Part shown: positions 1 to 9,051 of the stretch, piece after piece | How positions within the stretch are numbered: the first letter of the stretch is position 1 | Layout: each line of letters begins with the position of its first letter | Assembly: GCF_021341665.1 (NCBI RefSeq) | Contig: NZ_JAJTTH010000002.1 | Location: 620,001 to 684,000 of the forward strand | Length of the DNA stretch: 64,000 bases | From: Pseudomonas sp. Au-Pse12 | Lineage (GTDB): Bacteria > Pseudomonadota > Gammaproteobacteria > Pseudomonadales > Pseudomonadaceae | Reading direction: 5' to 3' | Translations under genes and position numbers: made by a program | The notes under the pieces: generated by a model | Told to the model about the DNA's origin: nothing | Database searches by the model: none | Seen by the model: only the letters and a program-made list of their open reading frames with translations

Positions 1-891
1 GCTGACGCTGCCCAGGGGCTGGTAGCGGTCGGCATCAAGCTGGGCGATGACGCTGAGGTTGGCGTCCACCCCGCTGGCGATCAGCAAGCGCCGGGCCTGC
101 GGGTCGTAGGCCAGGGCGTTGACGTCGCGGGTGATCGGCAGGCTGGCCTTCAGCGCGCCGCTGTCGCGGTCGAGCACCAGCAGCAGCGGTCGCTCACCGC
201 GGCAGGCGACGAACAGCCGCCCGCGCTGTTCATCCTGGGCCAGGGCGCTGGGCCGCTGACAGTCGGGATACTGCCAGCGATCCAGGACCTTGAAGCTGCT
301 GGAAGACAGCCGCGCGACGATGCCCTCGTCGCGCATCGGCAAAAAGAAACTGCCATCGCCCTTGAGCAGCAAGGGGTCGATCTTCTTCACCGCCAGCTCG
401 TGGGCCGCAGTGATCCGTTCTTCCTTGGGGTCGAACACGAACAGGGTCGAGCGATCGGCCCGGCGCCCGCTGACGATGATCACCTGCCCGGTGCGCGGCT
501 CGTACACCGCGCTATTGAGGTTGCTCTGGGTCACGGCGATGCGCTTGAGCGGCTTGAGTGTGGATAACTCCACCAGCCCCAGGCTGCCGTCGGTATTGAG
601 CACCAGCAGGCGGTCCAGTTCGGGCACCAGCACCACGCCGTTGGCGCCCGCCGATTGCTCGATGGTCCGCACCGGGCGCTGCTTGTCGACATCGAACACG
701 CTCAGGCCATTGTCGCGCCGGGCCAGGAACAGGTAGGGCCGGGTCGGGTCCAGGGTGATAAAGCCCCAGCTGCTGCCGGCCCCCGGCAACTGCACTTGCT
801 GCTCGCGGTGGTACAGGCGTTCATCCGCTGGCGCGGCGGCCTGGGCCACGCCGCAAAACGCCAGGAGCGCACTCAGGGTCAGGGCTCTCAT
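1..891 (-). CDS. YncE-like beta-propeller protein (partial, C-terminus beyond window)
   Basis: At least 297 codons are present and the frame stays open to base 1, so the C-terminus is missing. A signal peptide (MRALTLSALLAFCGVAQA) is followed by repeating blocks of about 40 residues such as GFITLDPTRPYLFLARRD and GLVELSTLKPLKRIAV, the rhythm of YncE/cytochrome-d1-type seven-bladed propellers. A periplasmic location is inferred. Its ATG overlaps the TGA of the upstream TonB-dependent receptor by one base (TGATG), so the two are translationally coupled. E. coli yncE likewise lies beside a TonB-dependent receptor gene (yncD), which supports a partner role in metal or cofactor uptake. The ligand is unknown. 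Confidence 0.8.
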   Translation of the reverse strand, partial: MRALTLSALLAFCGVAQAAAPADERLYHREQQVQLPGAGSSWGFITLDPTRPYLFLARRDNGLSVFDVDKQRPVRTIEQSAGANGVVLVPELDRLLVLNTDGSLGLVELSTLKPLKRIAVTQSNLNSAVYEPRTGQVIIVSGRRADRSTLFVFDPKEERITAAHELAVKKIDPLLLKGDGSFFLPMRDEGIVARLSSSSFKVLDRWQYPDCQRPSALAQDEQRGRLFVACRGERPLLLVLDRDSGALKASLPITRDVNALAYDPQARRLLIASGVDANLSVIAQLDADRYQPLGSVS

Positions 892-3329
892 CAGAACTCC
901 AGGGTGCTGGACAGCGACACTTGGCGAGCGTCTCCCAGGGACACGAAGTACTTGCTCGCCGACGAGGTGTAGTAGGTCTTGTCGAACAGGTTCTTCACGT
1001 TGAGCTGGAACTTGACCTTCTGCCCTTCGACCCGGGTGTCGTAGGTGGCGAAGGCATCGGCCACGGTGTAGCCCGGCAGGTCGAAACTGTTGGGCGCATC
1101 CCCGGCGCGCTGGCCGACATAACGGGCCCCGGCGCCGACCCGCAGGCGGTCGCCGCCGATCAGGCTGCCGAAGTCGTAGACCGCCGACAGCGAGCCGCTG
1201 TTCTTCGCCACGTTCTGCAGCTGCTTGCCCTTGTACTGGGTGTCCTTGGTCACTTCAGCGTCGGTGTAGGCATAGCTGCCGATCAGGCTCCACTGGTCCG
1301 TCAACTGCCCGGTCAGGTCCAGTTCCAGGCCCTGGGAGTGCACTTCACCGGCCACGCTGGTGACGGTCTCGGAGGCGGTGGCGGTGGTCACCAGCACGTT
1401 GCGCTTGGTGATGTCGAACAGCGCCGCGCTGGCGGTGATGCGCCCGGGAATGTCGAGCTTGGCCCCCAGTTCCCAGGACTTGGCTTCTTCCGGCGCGATG
1501 GAGCCGTCCAGCACTGCGGTGCCGCCGGCCAGCTGGGCGATGCTGGAGTTGGGTTTGAACGACTCGGTGTAGCTGCCGTAGAACGACAGCTGGTCGGTGT
1601 AGCGGTACACCAGGCCGGCACGGGGCACGAACTTCTGCCCATTGCTGTCGGTGTTGGCGTGGAACGGCCGGCCCTTGCCGGCGTACTGGTCGTATTCCTG
1701 GAAGCGCCCGCCGCCGACCAGGATCCACTGGTCGGTGAGGTGGATGGCGTCCTGGAAGAACAGCGAATCACTGCGCAGCAGGTCGGTCTGGTCGCTGTCC
1801 GGGGCGCTGACCGTGGTGCCGGCCACTTCCCGACCGTAGACCGGGTTCAGGTAGTTGAAGGTGGTCCGGCTTTTCTGCCGGATCAGGTCGGCGCGGTAGA
1901 TCTTGCGGTATTCGTCGTCCAGGCCGAACACCAGGTCGTGCTGCATGCCGCCCAACTGCACCTTGCCTTCCAGGCTGACGGTGGCGTAGCGGTCGGTGGT
2001 CAGGGCGTTCTGGGTACCATCCATGGTCCGGGTCAGGGTGCCGTTGGGATTCACCGCGGTCAGGCGCACCTGGCTGGCGTCGTAGGTCTCGCGGTTCCAG
2101 CTGTAGCCGAAGTGGGCTTTCCAGTCGTCGCTGAGCTCGTGGTCGACTTCAAGGCGATACAGGTCCGAGCGCCCTTCCATGTTGTTGAACGGCTCGTCCA
2201 GGCGCCGGGTGGCCGGAATGTCCAGCGGGTGGTTGGTCTTGGGATCGATGGCGGTGCCACGGTCGAACGGCGTGAGGAACTCGCGGTGCTCATAGGCCAG
2301 CAGCACCTTGGTGCGCTCGCCGTACCAGGCCAGGGACGGCGCCACCAGGGATTCGCGATGGGTGCCGAAGTTGCGCCAGTAATCTTCATCCTCGTGGTCG
2401 ACGATCAGCCGGTAGGCCAACCCGGAATCACCGAGCGGCCCGGTGGTGTCCAGGCTGCCGCCGCTGCCGTTCTTGCCCGAGCCGTAGGTCGAGCCGCGCA
2501 CGGTCAGGGCCGTGGACTGCTGCAGCTCGGGCTTCTTGCTGACCACGTTGACCACTCCGCCCGGGTCCTGGATGCCATACAGCAGCGACGAGGGGCCCTT
2601 GAGCACTTCCACCCGTTCCGCCGTGGCGTTCAGCGCCCGGCCCTGCACCACCGGCATGCTGTCGCGCATGATCGAACCGTTGCGGTTGTCGCCGAAGCCG
2701 CGCAGCAGCACGGCGTCCTGGGTGCCGCCCAGGGTGTTGGTCTGGGTGATGCCGCTGACGTTCTTCAGGGCGTCATCCAGGTTGCGCGGGGTCTGGTCGC
2801 GCAGCACCTGGGCCGGAACCACGTTGATGATCTGCGGGATTTCCTGGTTCAGCGCCTGGGACCGCGCCACCGAGGTGCTGGCCGGCGGCTGGTAGCTGGT
2901 GCTGTCGTCGAGCCCCAGGGTGGTGATGCTGGTGGGGCTCAGGTTCAACCCGCTGCTGACCGGCAGGGGTTCGAGGACCCGGGTACGGGCATCGCTGTGC
3001 CGGTAGGTGAAACCGGAATTGCCCAACAGCCGTTGCAGGGCCTGGTCGGCACTGAACTGGCCACTCACCGCAGGCGCCTTGAGGCTGTAGGGCGCGTCAT
3101 CGGTGTAGACCACGCTGATCCCGGTCACGCGGGTGAAGTCGCTCAGGGCTTGCGGCAGCGGCTTGGCCGCGATGGAAAAGTTGAACAGCGCGCTGTGTTG
3201 CTCAGCGCCAGACTCGCTCGCCAGCGCCACGCCCAGGGGCAGCATGGCCAACCCCGACACCACCAGCGCCGAAGCGCCGAACCACCGTTTGACCGAACCG
3301 TTTGCCGCCGAATGTGCCCTGGACTTCAT
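891..3329 (-). CDS. TonB-dependent siderophore receptor/transducer with STN signalling domain (FpvA/FecA type)
   Basis: 812 aa from ATG 3329; an in-frame GTG at 3386 would add 19 residues with no signal-like character. A signal peptide (about 1-38) is followed by a secretin/TonB short N-terminal (STN) domain (about 45-120, FNFSIAAKPLPQALSDF). Then come a plug (RVEVLKGPSSLLYG, DPGGVVNVVSKKP) and a 22-strand barrel ending in the typical aromatic terminus (SLSSTLEF). Receptors with an STN domain signal through a FecR-type regulator to a FecI-type sigma factor. The only such pair in the window lies upstream on the same strand (9628-11192). The substrate is inferred to be a ferric siderophore of the pyoverdine/ferrioxamine class but cannot be named from sequence. 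Confidence 0.9.
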   Translation of the reverse strand: MKSRAHSAANGSVKRWFGASALVVSGLAMLPLGVALASESGAEQHSALFNFSIAAKPLPQALSDFTRVTGISVVYTDDAPYSLKAPAVSGQFSADQALQRLLGNSGFTYRHSDARTRVLEPLPVSSGLNLSPTSITTLGLDDSTSYQPPASTSVARSQALNQEIPQIINVVPAQVLRDQTPRNLDDALKNVSGITQTNTLGGTQDAVLLRGFGDNRNGSIMRDSMPVVQGRALNATAERVEVLKGPSSLLYGIQDPGGVVNVVSKKPELQQSTALTVRGSTYGSGKNGSGGSLDTTGPLGDSGLAYRLIVDHEDEDYWRNFGTHRESLVAPSLAWYGERTKVLLAYEHREFLTPFDRGTAIDPKTNHPLDIPATRRLDEPFNNMEGRSDLYRLEVDHELSDDWKAHFGYSWNRETYDASQVRLTAVNPNGTLTRTMDGTQNALTTDRYATVSLEGKVQLGGMQHDLVFGLDDEYRKIYRADLIRQKSRTTFNYLNPVYGREVAGTTVSAPDSDQTDLLRSDSLFFQDAIHLTDQWILVGGGRFQEYDQYAGKGRPFHANTDSNGQKFVPRAGLVYRYTDQLSFYGSYTESFKPNSSIAQLAGGTAVLDGSIAPEEAKSWELGAKLDIPGRITASAALFDITKRNVLVTTATASETVTSVAGEVHSQGLELDLTGQLTDQWSLIGSYAYTDAEVTKDTQYKGKQLQNVAKNSGSLSAVYDFGSLIGGDRLRVGAGARYVGQRAGDAPNSFDLPGYTVADAFATYDTRVEGQKVKFQLNVKNLFDKTYYTSSASKYFVSLGDARQVSLSSTLEF

Positions 3330-3360
3330 GCTTGAGACTCGCGTGTAAAAAAGCCGTGAA

Positions 3361-3375
3361 TGCGAATTAGTCGCA
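3361..3375. promoter_or_regulatory. Inverted repeat upstream of STN receptor
   Basis: TGCGA-ATTAG-TCGCA is an exact 5-bp inverted repeat about 32 bases upstream of the receptor ATG, in the position of a promoter or operator. No known consensus is matched with confidence. Confidence 0.3.
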
Positions 3376-3424
3376 CTTTCAAGCACTACACGTAGCCCGA
3401 ACGCAAAGACCTCACCTGTTTTTT

Positions 3425-3436
3425 GAAAATATTTTC
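3425..3436. promoter_or_regulatory. A/T-rich perfect palindrome GAAAATATTTTC
   Basis: A 12-bp perfect palindrome lies in the intergenic region between the 5'-nucleotidase stop and the receptor start, in a locally A/T-rich patch. It could be a Fur-family site, but it fits the Fur 7-1-7 pattern only loosely. Confidence 0.35.
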
Positions 3437-3482
3437 ACGACAGCAAACACGGCGCCGCCCGATGCATCCCCTGCGGCCGCGG

Positions 3483-5186
3483 CTACAAAGAGCGCTGGAT
3501 GCGCCCGGCGCTGGTGCTGGAGCCCACTGGCCGGCCCTGCTGCTCCATGGCTTTGAAATACTGCAGCATCGCGTCGAGGTCGCTGAGCCCGAGGTCGCTG
3601 CGGTTGCGGCCGCTCTTGAACAGGCTGAAGCGGTCGCCGCCATCGGCCAGGAAGCCGTTCATCACCAGCCGGTAGTTGCCGTCGGCCTGCAGCGGTTTGC
3701 CATTGAGGCGCACGCTGCCGGGCACTACGCGGCTGTCCAGCGGGCGCGTGGCGTCCCAGCGGTAGCTGAAGCCCTCGGACACTTGCAGGATGTTGGCATC
3801 GTCCGCGCCCTTCCATTGCTGGTTGAGCACCTGCTCGATCTGCCGACCGCTCAGGTCGAAGGCGATCAGGTTGTTGTTGAACGGCTGCAGGGTTGCCAGT
3901 TGCCCGTAGTTCACCTGGGTTTGCCCGGGCTCCAGGGCCAGGTCGCTGCGAATGCCACCGGTGTTCATGAAGGCGATCTGTGCACCGTTGGCCCGGCCGC
4001 CGGCCAGATGCGCGTCGGCGATCAGGTCGCCGATGGGCATTTCCCCGGCGACATCGGCGCGCCGGGCAATCGGCGAGGCGGCCATCGCGCCCACCGGTTT
4101 GAGCAGCACCTGGTTGCTGCGCGCTTCAACCTGTTGTTGCAGCTGCGCCAGGGCCGGGTCCTGTGGATAACGGGTCGGATCGGCCAGCAGGTTGGCCGCC
4201 TGGATGCTCGCCACCCGGTGCTGGCCCGGGGTCACTTGCAGGGTCAGGTGGGTCAGCAGGTGGCCATATGAATTGCCCTGGGTCACCAGCAGCGGCCCGA
4301 CCTTGCACAGGTAGCCCTGGTGCGAGTGGGCGCTGATCAGCACGTCCACCGCAGGGTCCAGGCGCTTGGCCACCTCGACGATGTCGCCGCCCAGTTGCGA
4401 GCAGTCCGGCTTGTCGAACGGCTCCGGGGTCGAGCCGCCCTGGTGCACCACCGCGACGATGGCGTTGACCCCCTTGGCGTTGAGCTCGGGAATCAGCCGG
4501 TTGATGGCGTCGGCCTCATCGGCCACCTGCAGGCCACGCATGCCCTTGGCGCTGACCACCGAGGCCACGTCCCGCAGCACCGCGCCGACGAAGGCCACCT
4601 TGACCCCGCGCACCTCCTCGATGCGGTAGGCCGGCAACAGCGGCTGGCCGGTGTCGCTGTCCAGCAGGTTGGCCGCCAGGTAGGGGAAACCGCTGCCCGG
4701 GTAGTTCGGGCGGAACTGGCAGGCCTTGTCCGGACGCGACGACTGGCAGCCGCCGTTGAGCTGGCGCAGGAACTCGGCCTTGCCGTTGTCCAGTTCGTGG
4801 TTGCCGATGGCGCTGAGTTTCATGTCCATGTGGCGCAGGGCTTCCAGGGTCGGCTCATCGGCCCACATGGCCGACAGCGGCGGGCTGCCGCCCACCAGGT
4901 CGCCGGCGCCGATGAACAGCAGCTGCGGGTCCTGCTGGCGCAACTGGGTGAGCATGCCGCCCAGGGTGGCGATGCCGCCGGCCTGCAATTTGCGCACCCC
5001 GCCCGGGGCCTGCGGGTCCTTGTAGCTGAAGGGGTTGGCTTGCAGGTAGCCGTGCAAATCGTTGATGGCGACGATGTTCACCGCCACCGGTTGCGGCTCG
5101 CGCGGCAGCGAGCTGCAACCGGCCAGGGTGACCAGGGCCAGGGTCAGTGCACTCAGCAGCCGGGGCATGGGACGAAGACGGGACAT
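3483..5186 (-). CDS. Lipoprotein 5'-nucleotidase/metallophosphoesterase (UshA family)
   Basis: 567 aa from ATG 5186, with AAGGA upstream. It has a lipoprotein signal with lipobox LAGC (cleavage before Cys24), so it is membrane-anchored in the periplasm. The calcineurin-like metal ligands are in order: INDLHG (D43, H45), GAGDLVGG (D96), IGNHELDNG (N129, H130), VVHQGG and ISAHSHQGYL. A C-terminal 5'-nucleotidase domain follows (about 330-560, including NTGGIRSDL). The family hydrolyses nucleotides or sugar nucleotides. Its position between exbB and a siderophore receptor, on the same strand, is unusual for UshA and suggests it acts on a phosphorylated ligand or scavenges phosphate. A terminator-like stem-loop precedes it, so it may have its own promoter. 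Confidence 0.88.
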   Translation of the reverse strand: MSRLRPMPRLLSALTLALVTLAGCSSLPREPQPVAVNIVAINDLHGYLQANPFSYKDPQAPGGVRKLQAGGIATLGGMLTQLRQQDPQLLFIGAGDLVGGSPPLSAMWADEPTLEALRHMDMKLSAIGNHELDNGKAEFLRQLNGGCQSSRPDKACQFRPNYPGSGFPYLAANLLDSDTGQPLLPAYRIEEVRGVKVAFVGAVLRDVASVVSAKGMRGLQVADEADAINRLIPELNAKGVNAIVAVVHQGGSTPEPFDKPDCSQLGGDIVEVAKRLDPAVDVLISAHSHQGYLCKVGPLLVTQGNSYGHLLTHLTLQVTPGQHRVASIQAANLLADPTRYPQDPALAQLQQQVEARSNQVLLKPVGAMAASPIARRADVAGEMPIGDLIADAHLAGGRANGAQIAFMNTGGIRSDLALEPGQTQVNYGQLATLQPFNNNLIAFDLSGRQIEQVLNQQWKGADDANILQVSEGFSYRWDATRPLDSRVVPGSVRLNGKPLQADGNYRLVMNGFLADGGDRFSLFKSGRNRSDLGLSDLDAMLQYFKAMEQQGRPVGSSTSAGRIQRSL

Positions 5187-5211
5187 GAAAGAAATCCTTG
5201 GAAAGTCGACG

Positions 5212-5306
5212 AAAAAAAAGCCGCTGGCGAAAGCTGTGAGCGGTCGACGCAGGGGGCTGGACAACAGCACCGGCCTGGTCGTCGATCACAGCCTGCGCCA
5301 GCGGCT
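5212..5306 (-). terminator. Large rho-independent terminator after exbB
   Basis: On the minus strand, AGCCGCTGGCG (5296-5306) pairs exactly with CGCCAGCGGCT (5219-5229), and an inner GCTGTGA/TCACAGC pair (5286-5292 with 5233-5239) extends the stem. Eight T residues follow (5212-5219). The apical loop is unusually long at about 46 bases. It separates exbB from the 5'-nucleotidase gene. Confidence 0.7.
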
Positions 5307-5319
5307 ACAGGCTAGGCCA

Positions 5320-5964
5320 TCAGGCCGGTTGCAGGCTGCCGTGGAGCACTTGCGGTGCGGGCGGCGCCTTCAGCGCGGTGCCCATGCCGGCGCGCAGCAG
5401 CAGGATCTTCAGGTGGTCGGTGATGCGCTCGACCCGGTCCTGGAAGTGGTTGTGGAAGATCATGCTGCCCAGGGCGATGGCGATCCCCAGGGCGGTGGCG
5501 TACAGCGCGGTGCCGATGCCCTTGGACACTTCGCCCGGGTCGCTGACGCCGGTCTCGGCCAGGGCCTTGAAGGTGTCGATGATCCCCAGGATGGTCCCCA
5601 GAAGCCCCAGCAAGGGTGCGGCGGTGACCACGGTTTCCAGCAGCCACAGACCATGCATCAGCTTGCTGCGGGTGGCGATGTAGATCGACTCGCTGAGGTC
5701 TTCCAGGTCCTTGTGGCTGGCCAGCCCCTGCTTGTGGGCAAACAGCTCGGCGACCATCTCCAGGGGCAGGCTGTTGCGCTGGCGCAGCTCGGCGGGCAAG
5801 TCGTCGACGCTGTGCATTTTCGGGTTGAGCACGCTCTCCAGTTTCTTCGCCTGGCGCAGGCTGAAACTGAAGTAGATGCCCCGCTCCACGGCGATAAAGG
5901 CGGCAATCGCGGCGGCGCCGTACATGGTGTAGAAGGTGATGTCGTGCAGCAGATTCATGTCCAT
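5320..5964 (-). CDS. exbB: ExbB/TolQ/MotA-family proton channel
   Basis: 214 aa from ATG 5964 (MDMNLLHDI), placed 7 bases after AGAGGA; an ATG two codons upstream (5970) sits too close to that Shine-Dalgarno sequence. Three membrane segments are visible: an N-terminal helix (YTMYGAAAIAAFIAV), then two after a cytoplasmic loop (WLLETVVTAAPLLGLLGTILGI and IGTALYATALGIAIALGSMIF). These are the canonical MotA/TolQ/ExbB domain. ExbB with ExbD converts proton-motive force into TonB movement. It is the last gene of the exbD-tonB-receptor-exbB group, 28 bases after the receptor stop, an uncommon order because exbB and exbD are normally adjacent. Confidence 0.88.
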   Translation of the reverse strand: MDMNLLHDITFYTMYGAAAIAAFIAVERGIYFSFSLRQAKKLESVLNPKMHSVDDLPAELRQRNSLPLEMVAELFAHKQGLASHKDLEDLSESIYIATRSKLMHGLWLLETVVTAAPLLGLLGTILGIIDTFKALAETGVSDPGEVSKGIGTALYATALGIAIALGSMIFHNHFQDRVERITDHLKILLLRAGMGTALKAPPAPQVLHGSLQPA

Positions 5965-5992
5965 CGTCATTTCCTCTTGGGCCCGAAGGGCA

Positions 5993-8233
5993 TCAGAACC
6001 CGGCTTCCAGGGAGACCATCGCGGTGCGTTCTTCACCCACGTTGTAATAGGCGGTGCTTGGCGCCAGGCCATTGGTCTTCACCGAGTTGAAGGACACGGT
6101 GCGGGTCGAGGCCAGGTATTCCTTGTCGAACACGTTGAGCATGGAGAAGCGCAGGGTCGCGGACTTCAGCACCTTCTTGTCCACCGGCAGGTGGATACCG
6201 GCGTTGAGGTCGACCACGGTGCGGCCGGCGATCTTCTCGTCGTTGGTCAGGTCGCCGTAGAAGGCGCCGACGTACTTGCCGACGACGTTGCCGTAGTAGC
6301 GCGAGTCGTCGTAGCCCAGGCTCAGGTTGAACATGTTTTCCGGCACGTTGGCCAGTTGCTTGCCGGAGGTCGGCAGCAGCACGTTCTTGTTGGTCAGGTC
6401 GTCCATCTGCTCGGACTTGGTGTAGGTGTACGAGGCGTAGTAGTTGAAGTCGTGGGGCAGCTTGCCGCTCCACTCCAGCTCCAGGCCGCGGTTCTTCACT
6501 TCGCCGACGTTGGCCACGACATAGTCGCCGTTGATGTCGGTGGTGGAAATCTGCCGGTCCTTGAAGCTGATGTAGAACAGGGTCGCGCTCAGGGCCATGT
6601 TCTCTTCGCTGTAGCGCCAGCCCAGTTCCTGGTTCCAGCTCAGCTCGGGTTTCAGGCTGATCGAGTCGCCCTTGTTGTAAAGCACGTAGTTGGGCGGCGT
6701 GCGCATGTTGCGGGTGACGTTGTAGAACGCCTGGTTGTTCGGGTCCACCTGGTACTTGGCGTTGAAGCTGGGCAGGAACTGGTGGTACTTGGCGTCGCGT
6801 TTTTCCGGCTTGTCGGTGAGGCTGCCGAGGTTGTTGCCGTCGCGTTCCACGTACTGGTAGGCCAGGGCCCCGGTCAGGGTCAGGTCTTGAGTGGCCTGCC
6901 AGGTGTCCTGGATCCACAGCTTCTGCGCCGGGGTCACGGTGTACTGATGGCGGCCCTGCACCGTGGCGCCATTGCGGTCCACCAACTGGTCGGAACCGTT
7001 GTAGTCGCCCCAGACGTTTTCCGGTGCGCCATTGCCCTTGATGCCGATGAAGGGCTGGGTCTGGCGGTTGCGGGCGCGCTCGTACCAGTAGCCGACGTCC
7101 AGGCTGTGGGCTTCGTTGAGGTCCCACTTGAGCTTGGTGGTCATGCCGGGGCGCCAGGTTTCGGTCCACGACGGCCGGTAGTAGGTGCCGCTGGGCAGCC
7201 CGGAAAGGTCATAGTTGCCGGCCTTGTTCGACGAGGCAGACAGGCTGGTGGCGGTCTGGCCGCTGAAGCTGCCACCGTTGGACCACACGTAGTACGGGTT
7301 GAAGGTCAGGCTCAGGTCGTCACGCAGCTGGAAGCGCTGGGTCACCGAAGCGGTCACGCTTTCGAAGGGGTTGCGGTTGAGCTTGTAGGACTGGGATACG
7401 CTGCCGTTCTTGAACACGGTGCTTTCCGAGTAGTCCAGGCGCCGGCCCTGGTTCTGGAACTGGGCCTTGCTCAGGCTGTTGTAGTTGTAGTTTTCCTGTT
7501 TGTTGTACTTGACGATGGCGTTGGTGGAGTTGCCGTTGCCGTCTTCGAACAGGGTGCTCCACTCGATCTTGTCGGCGCGCAGGGTGCCCTTGCCGCGCCA
7601 TTTGTCACCCTCGGTATGGGAGGCCGAAACCCAGGTCTTGAAGCCGCCCAGGTCGCCGGTGTTCAAGCGGGCGAAGGTCTTGCGCACATTGTTCGAGCCG
7701 ACGGACTGCTTGGCGAACACGCCGAAATCCTTGGTCGGGCGGATGGTCACCAGGCCGATATTGCCGCCGCTGGAGCCGATGTGCGGGCCATCGGCCTCGG
7801 AGGAACCCTGGGTGACGAAGACTTCGCTGAAGTTCTCCGGGTCGCCCATCAGGTTCGGATAGATGGCGTAGTCACCGGAGTCGTTGATTGGGAAACCGTC
7901 GGCGGACAGCCCGACCTGGTCGGAGTTCATCCCGCGCATGGTGAAGTTGGTGCCGCTCAGGCCCGTGGCGTCGGTGCTGGAGACGTTGATCCCCGGGGTG
8001 TACTTGAGCTTGTCCACGGCGTTGGCGGTGGGGGCCATCTGGTCCATGGCTTCCTTGGTCACGGTGGAGCGCCCCTTGGCGCTTTCTTCCTTGATCATGT
8101 GGCCGTTGCCCAGGGTCTGTTTACCGGCAACGTTCACCGCACCGACGTCAACTGTATCGTCGGCCAGAACCAATGGCGCAAAACTGCCCAGGCCCGATGC
8201 CAGAAGCAGGGCATAAAGTTTATTGATCTTCAC
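5993..8233 (-). CDS. TonB-dependent outer-membrane receptor (no STN domain)
   Basis: 746 aa with a GTG start at 8233 preceded at 7 bases by AAGGGA. The signal peptide ends LGSFAPLVLA, followed directly by a TonB-box-like stretch (DTVDVGAVNVAG). The plug domain contains LKYTPGINVSSTDATG, NFTMRGMN and SSGGNIGLVTIRPTKDF, and the barrel ends VSLEAGF. It lacks the N-terminal signalling domain of the neighbouring receptor, so it transports without transducing. It lies between tonB and exbB, implying a dedicated energising complex. The plug (GFPINDSGDYAIYP) resembles the generic metal/siderophore group. The substrate cannot be assigned. Confidence 0.88.
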   Translation of the reverse strand: MKINKLYALLLASGLGSFAPLVLADDTVDVGAVNVAGKQTLGNGHMIKEESAKGRSTVTKEAMDQMAPTANAVDKLKYTPGINVSSTDATGLSGTNFTMRGMNSDQVGLSADGFPINDSGDYAIYPNLMGDPENFSEVFVTQGSSEADGPHIGSSGGNIGLVTIRPTKDFGVFAKQSVGSNNVRKTFARLNTGDLGGFKTWVSASHTEGDKWRGKGTLRADKIEWSTLFEDGNGNSTNAIVKYNKQENYNYNSLSKAQFQNQGRRLDYSESTVFKNGSVSQSYKLNRNPFESVTASVTQRFQLRDDLSLTFNPYYVWSNGGSFSGQTATSLSASSNKAGNYDLSGLPSGTYYRPSWTETWRPGMTTKLKWDLNEAHSLDVGYWYERARNRQTQPFIGIKGNGAPENVWGDYNGSDQLVDRNGATVQGRHQYTVTPAQKLWIQDTWQATQDLTLTGALAYQYVERDGNNLGSLTDKPEKRDAKYHQFLPSFNAKYQVDPNNQAFYNVTRNMRTPPNYVLYNKGDSISLKPELSWNQELGWRYSEENMALSATLFYISFKDRQISTTDINGDYVVANVGEVKNRGLELEWSGKLPHDFNYYASYTYTKSEQMDDLTNKNVLLPTSGKQLANVPENMFNLSLGYDDSRYYGNVVGKYVGAFYGDLTNDEKIAGRTVVDLNAGIHLPVDKKVLKSATLRFSMLNVFDKEYLASTRTVSFNSVKTNGLAPSTAYYNVGEERTAMVSLEAGF

Positions 8234-8276
8234 GGGTCAATCCCTTGCTTACAACTTTCGTTAATAGGTGATGGGT

Positions 8277-9047
8277 TTATTCCACGTTGTAACTAAAGGT
8301 CGCAGTAAAACGTTGCTTGTTCTTGCCGGAGAAGGCGTCCGAGGGAAACGGTGAAACTTTCTCCACACGGCGCAAACTGGTTTGCGCGGCGCGATTGAGC
8401 AACATGTTCGGCGCCTTGTTTTCGATGCCACTGTCGAGCACGTTGCCGGCCCGATCGACTTCCAGCCAGATCACTACATCGCCCTGGGGACGTTGCAGCG
8501 AGGCCTCGCGGCCGCTGGGGTATTGCTTGTGCTTTTCCAGTTCCTTGCGCAAAGCGGCGGTGTACAGGCTTTCCTTGATGGCACTGCTGGGCGCCGCGGG
8601 TGCGGAGGCCGGAGCAGGTACGGCGGCCGGTGGCGCCACCGGTTTGGGGGCGGCGGCCACCGCGGGCTGCGGCGCCACCGGAGTGCTCTGGGCCACGGCG
8701 GCCGGGGCCGGCTTGGGTGGCTGCGGCTTGGCCACCAGAGGCTTGGGCGCCGCCGGTTTGGGCTTGACCACCGGCTTGGGCTTGGGTGGCTCGATCACCA
8801 GCGGTTCTTCCTCCGGGACCACCTGCGGCGGCTCGGGCTCGACCGGCAGCGGCTCGGGTTCCGGCGGCGGTGGCTCGGCGACCGCCAGCAGTTCGGCGGC
8901 ATCGACCAGGGCAATTTCCACCGTGCTTTCGTCGTACACCGGCTTGATCTGCAACTGTTGCAACTGGCTGGTATAGATCACCAGCAGCAACAGGCCAGCC
9001 GGCAGCAGGCACGCCAGCCATTTGCGAGTTCTATATAAACTGAACAT
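8277..9047 (-). CDS. tonB: TonB energy transducer
   Basis: 256 aa from ATG 9047, four bases after the exbD stop. A single N-terminal membrane anchor (WLACLLPAGLLLLVIYT) is followed by a Pro-Glu then Pro-Lys-rich periplasmic spacer (PPPEPEPLPVEPEPP, then KPKPVVKPKP) of about 100 residues. The C-terminal TonB domain (about 165-256) contains YPSGREASLQRPQGDVVIWL and ends FTATFSYNVE. It spans the periplasm to power outer-membrane receptors. The ORF can be extended upstream into exbD, but the membrane-anchor start is the only plausible one. Confidence 0.9.
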   Translation of the reverse strand: MFSLYRTRKWLACLLPAGLLLLVIYTSQLQQLQIKPVYDESTVEIALVDAAELLAVAEPPPPEPEPLPVEPEPPQVVPEEEPLVIEPPKPKPVVKPKPAAPKPLVAKPQPPKPAPAAVAQSTPVAPQPAVAAAPKPVAPPAAVPAPASAPAAPSSAIKESLYTAALRKELEKHKQYPSGREASLQRPQGDVVIWLEVDRAGNVLDSGIENKAPNMLLNRAAQTSLRRVEKVSPFPSDAFSGKNKQRFTATFSYNVE

Positions 9048-9051
9048 GGCG

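Noticed and set aside
921..3335. 804-aa plus-strand ORF opposite the STN receptor
   Set aside because: Exact antisense of a receptor with all family motifs; the long open frame is a by-product of high GC3.
5936..8296. 786-aa plus-strand ORF opposite the second receptor
   Set aside because: Antisense of a clear TonB-dependent receptor, low-complexity Val/Gly/Ala composition.
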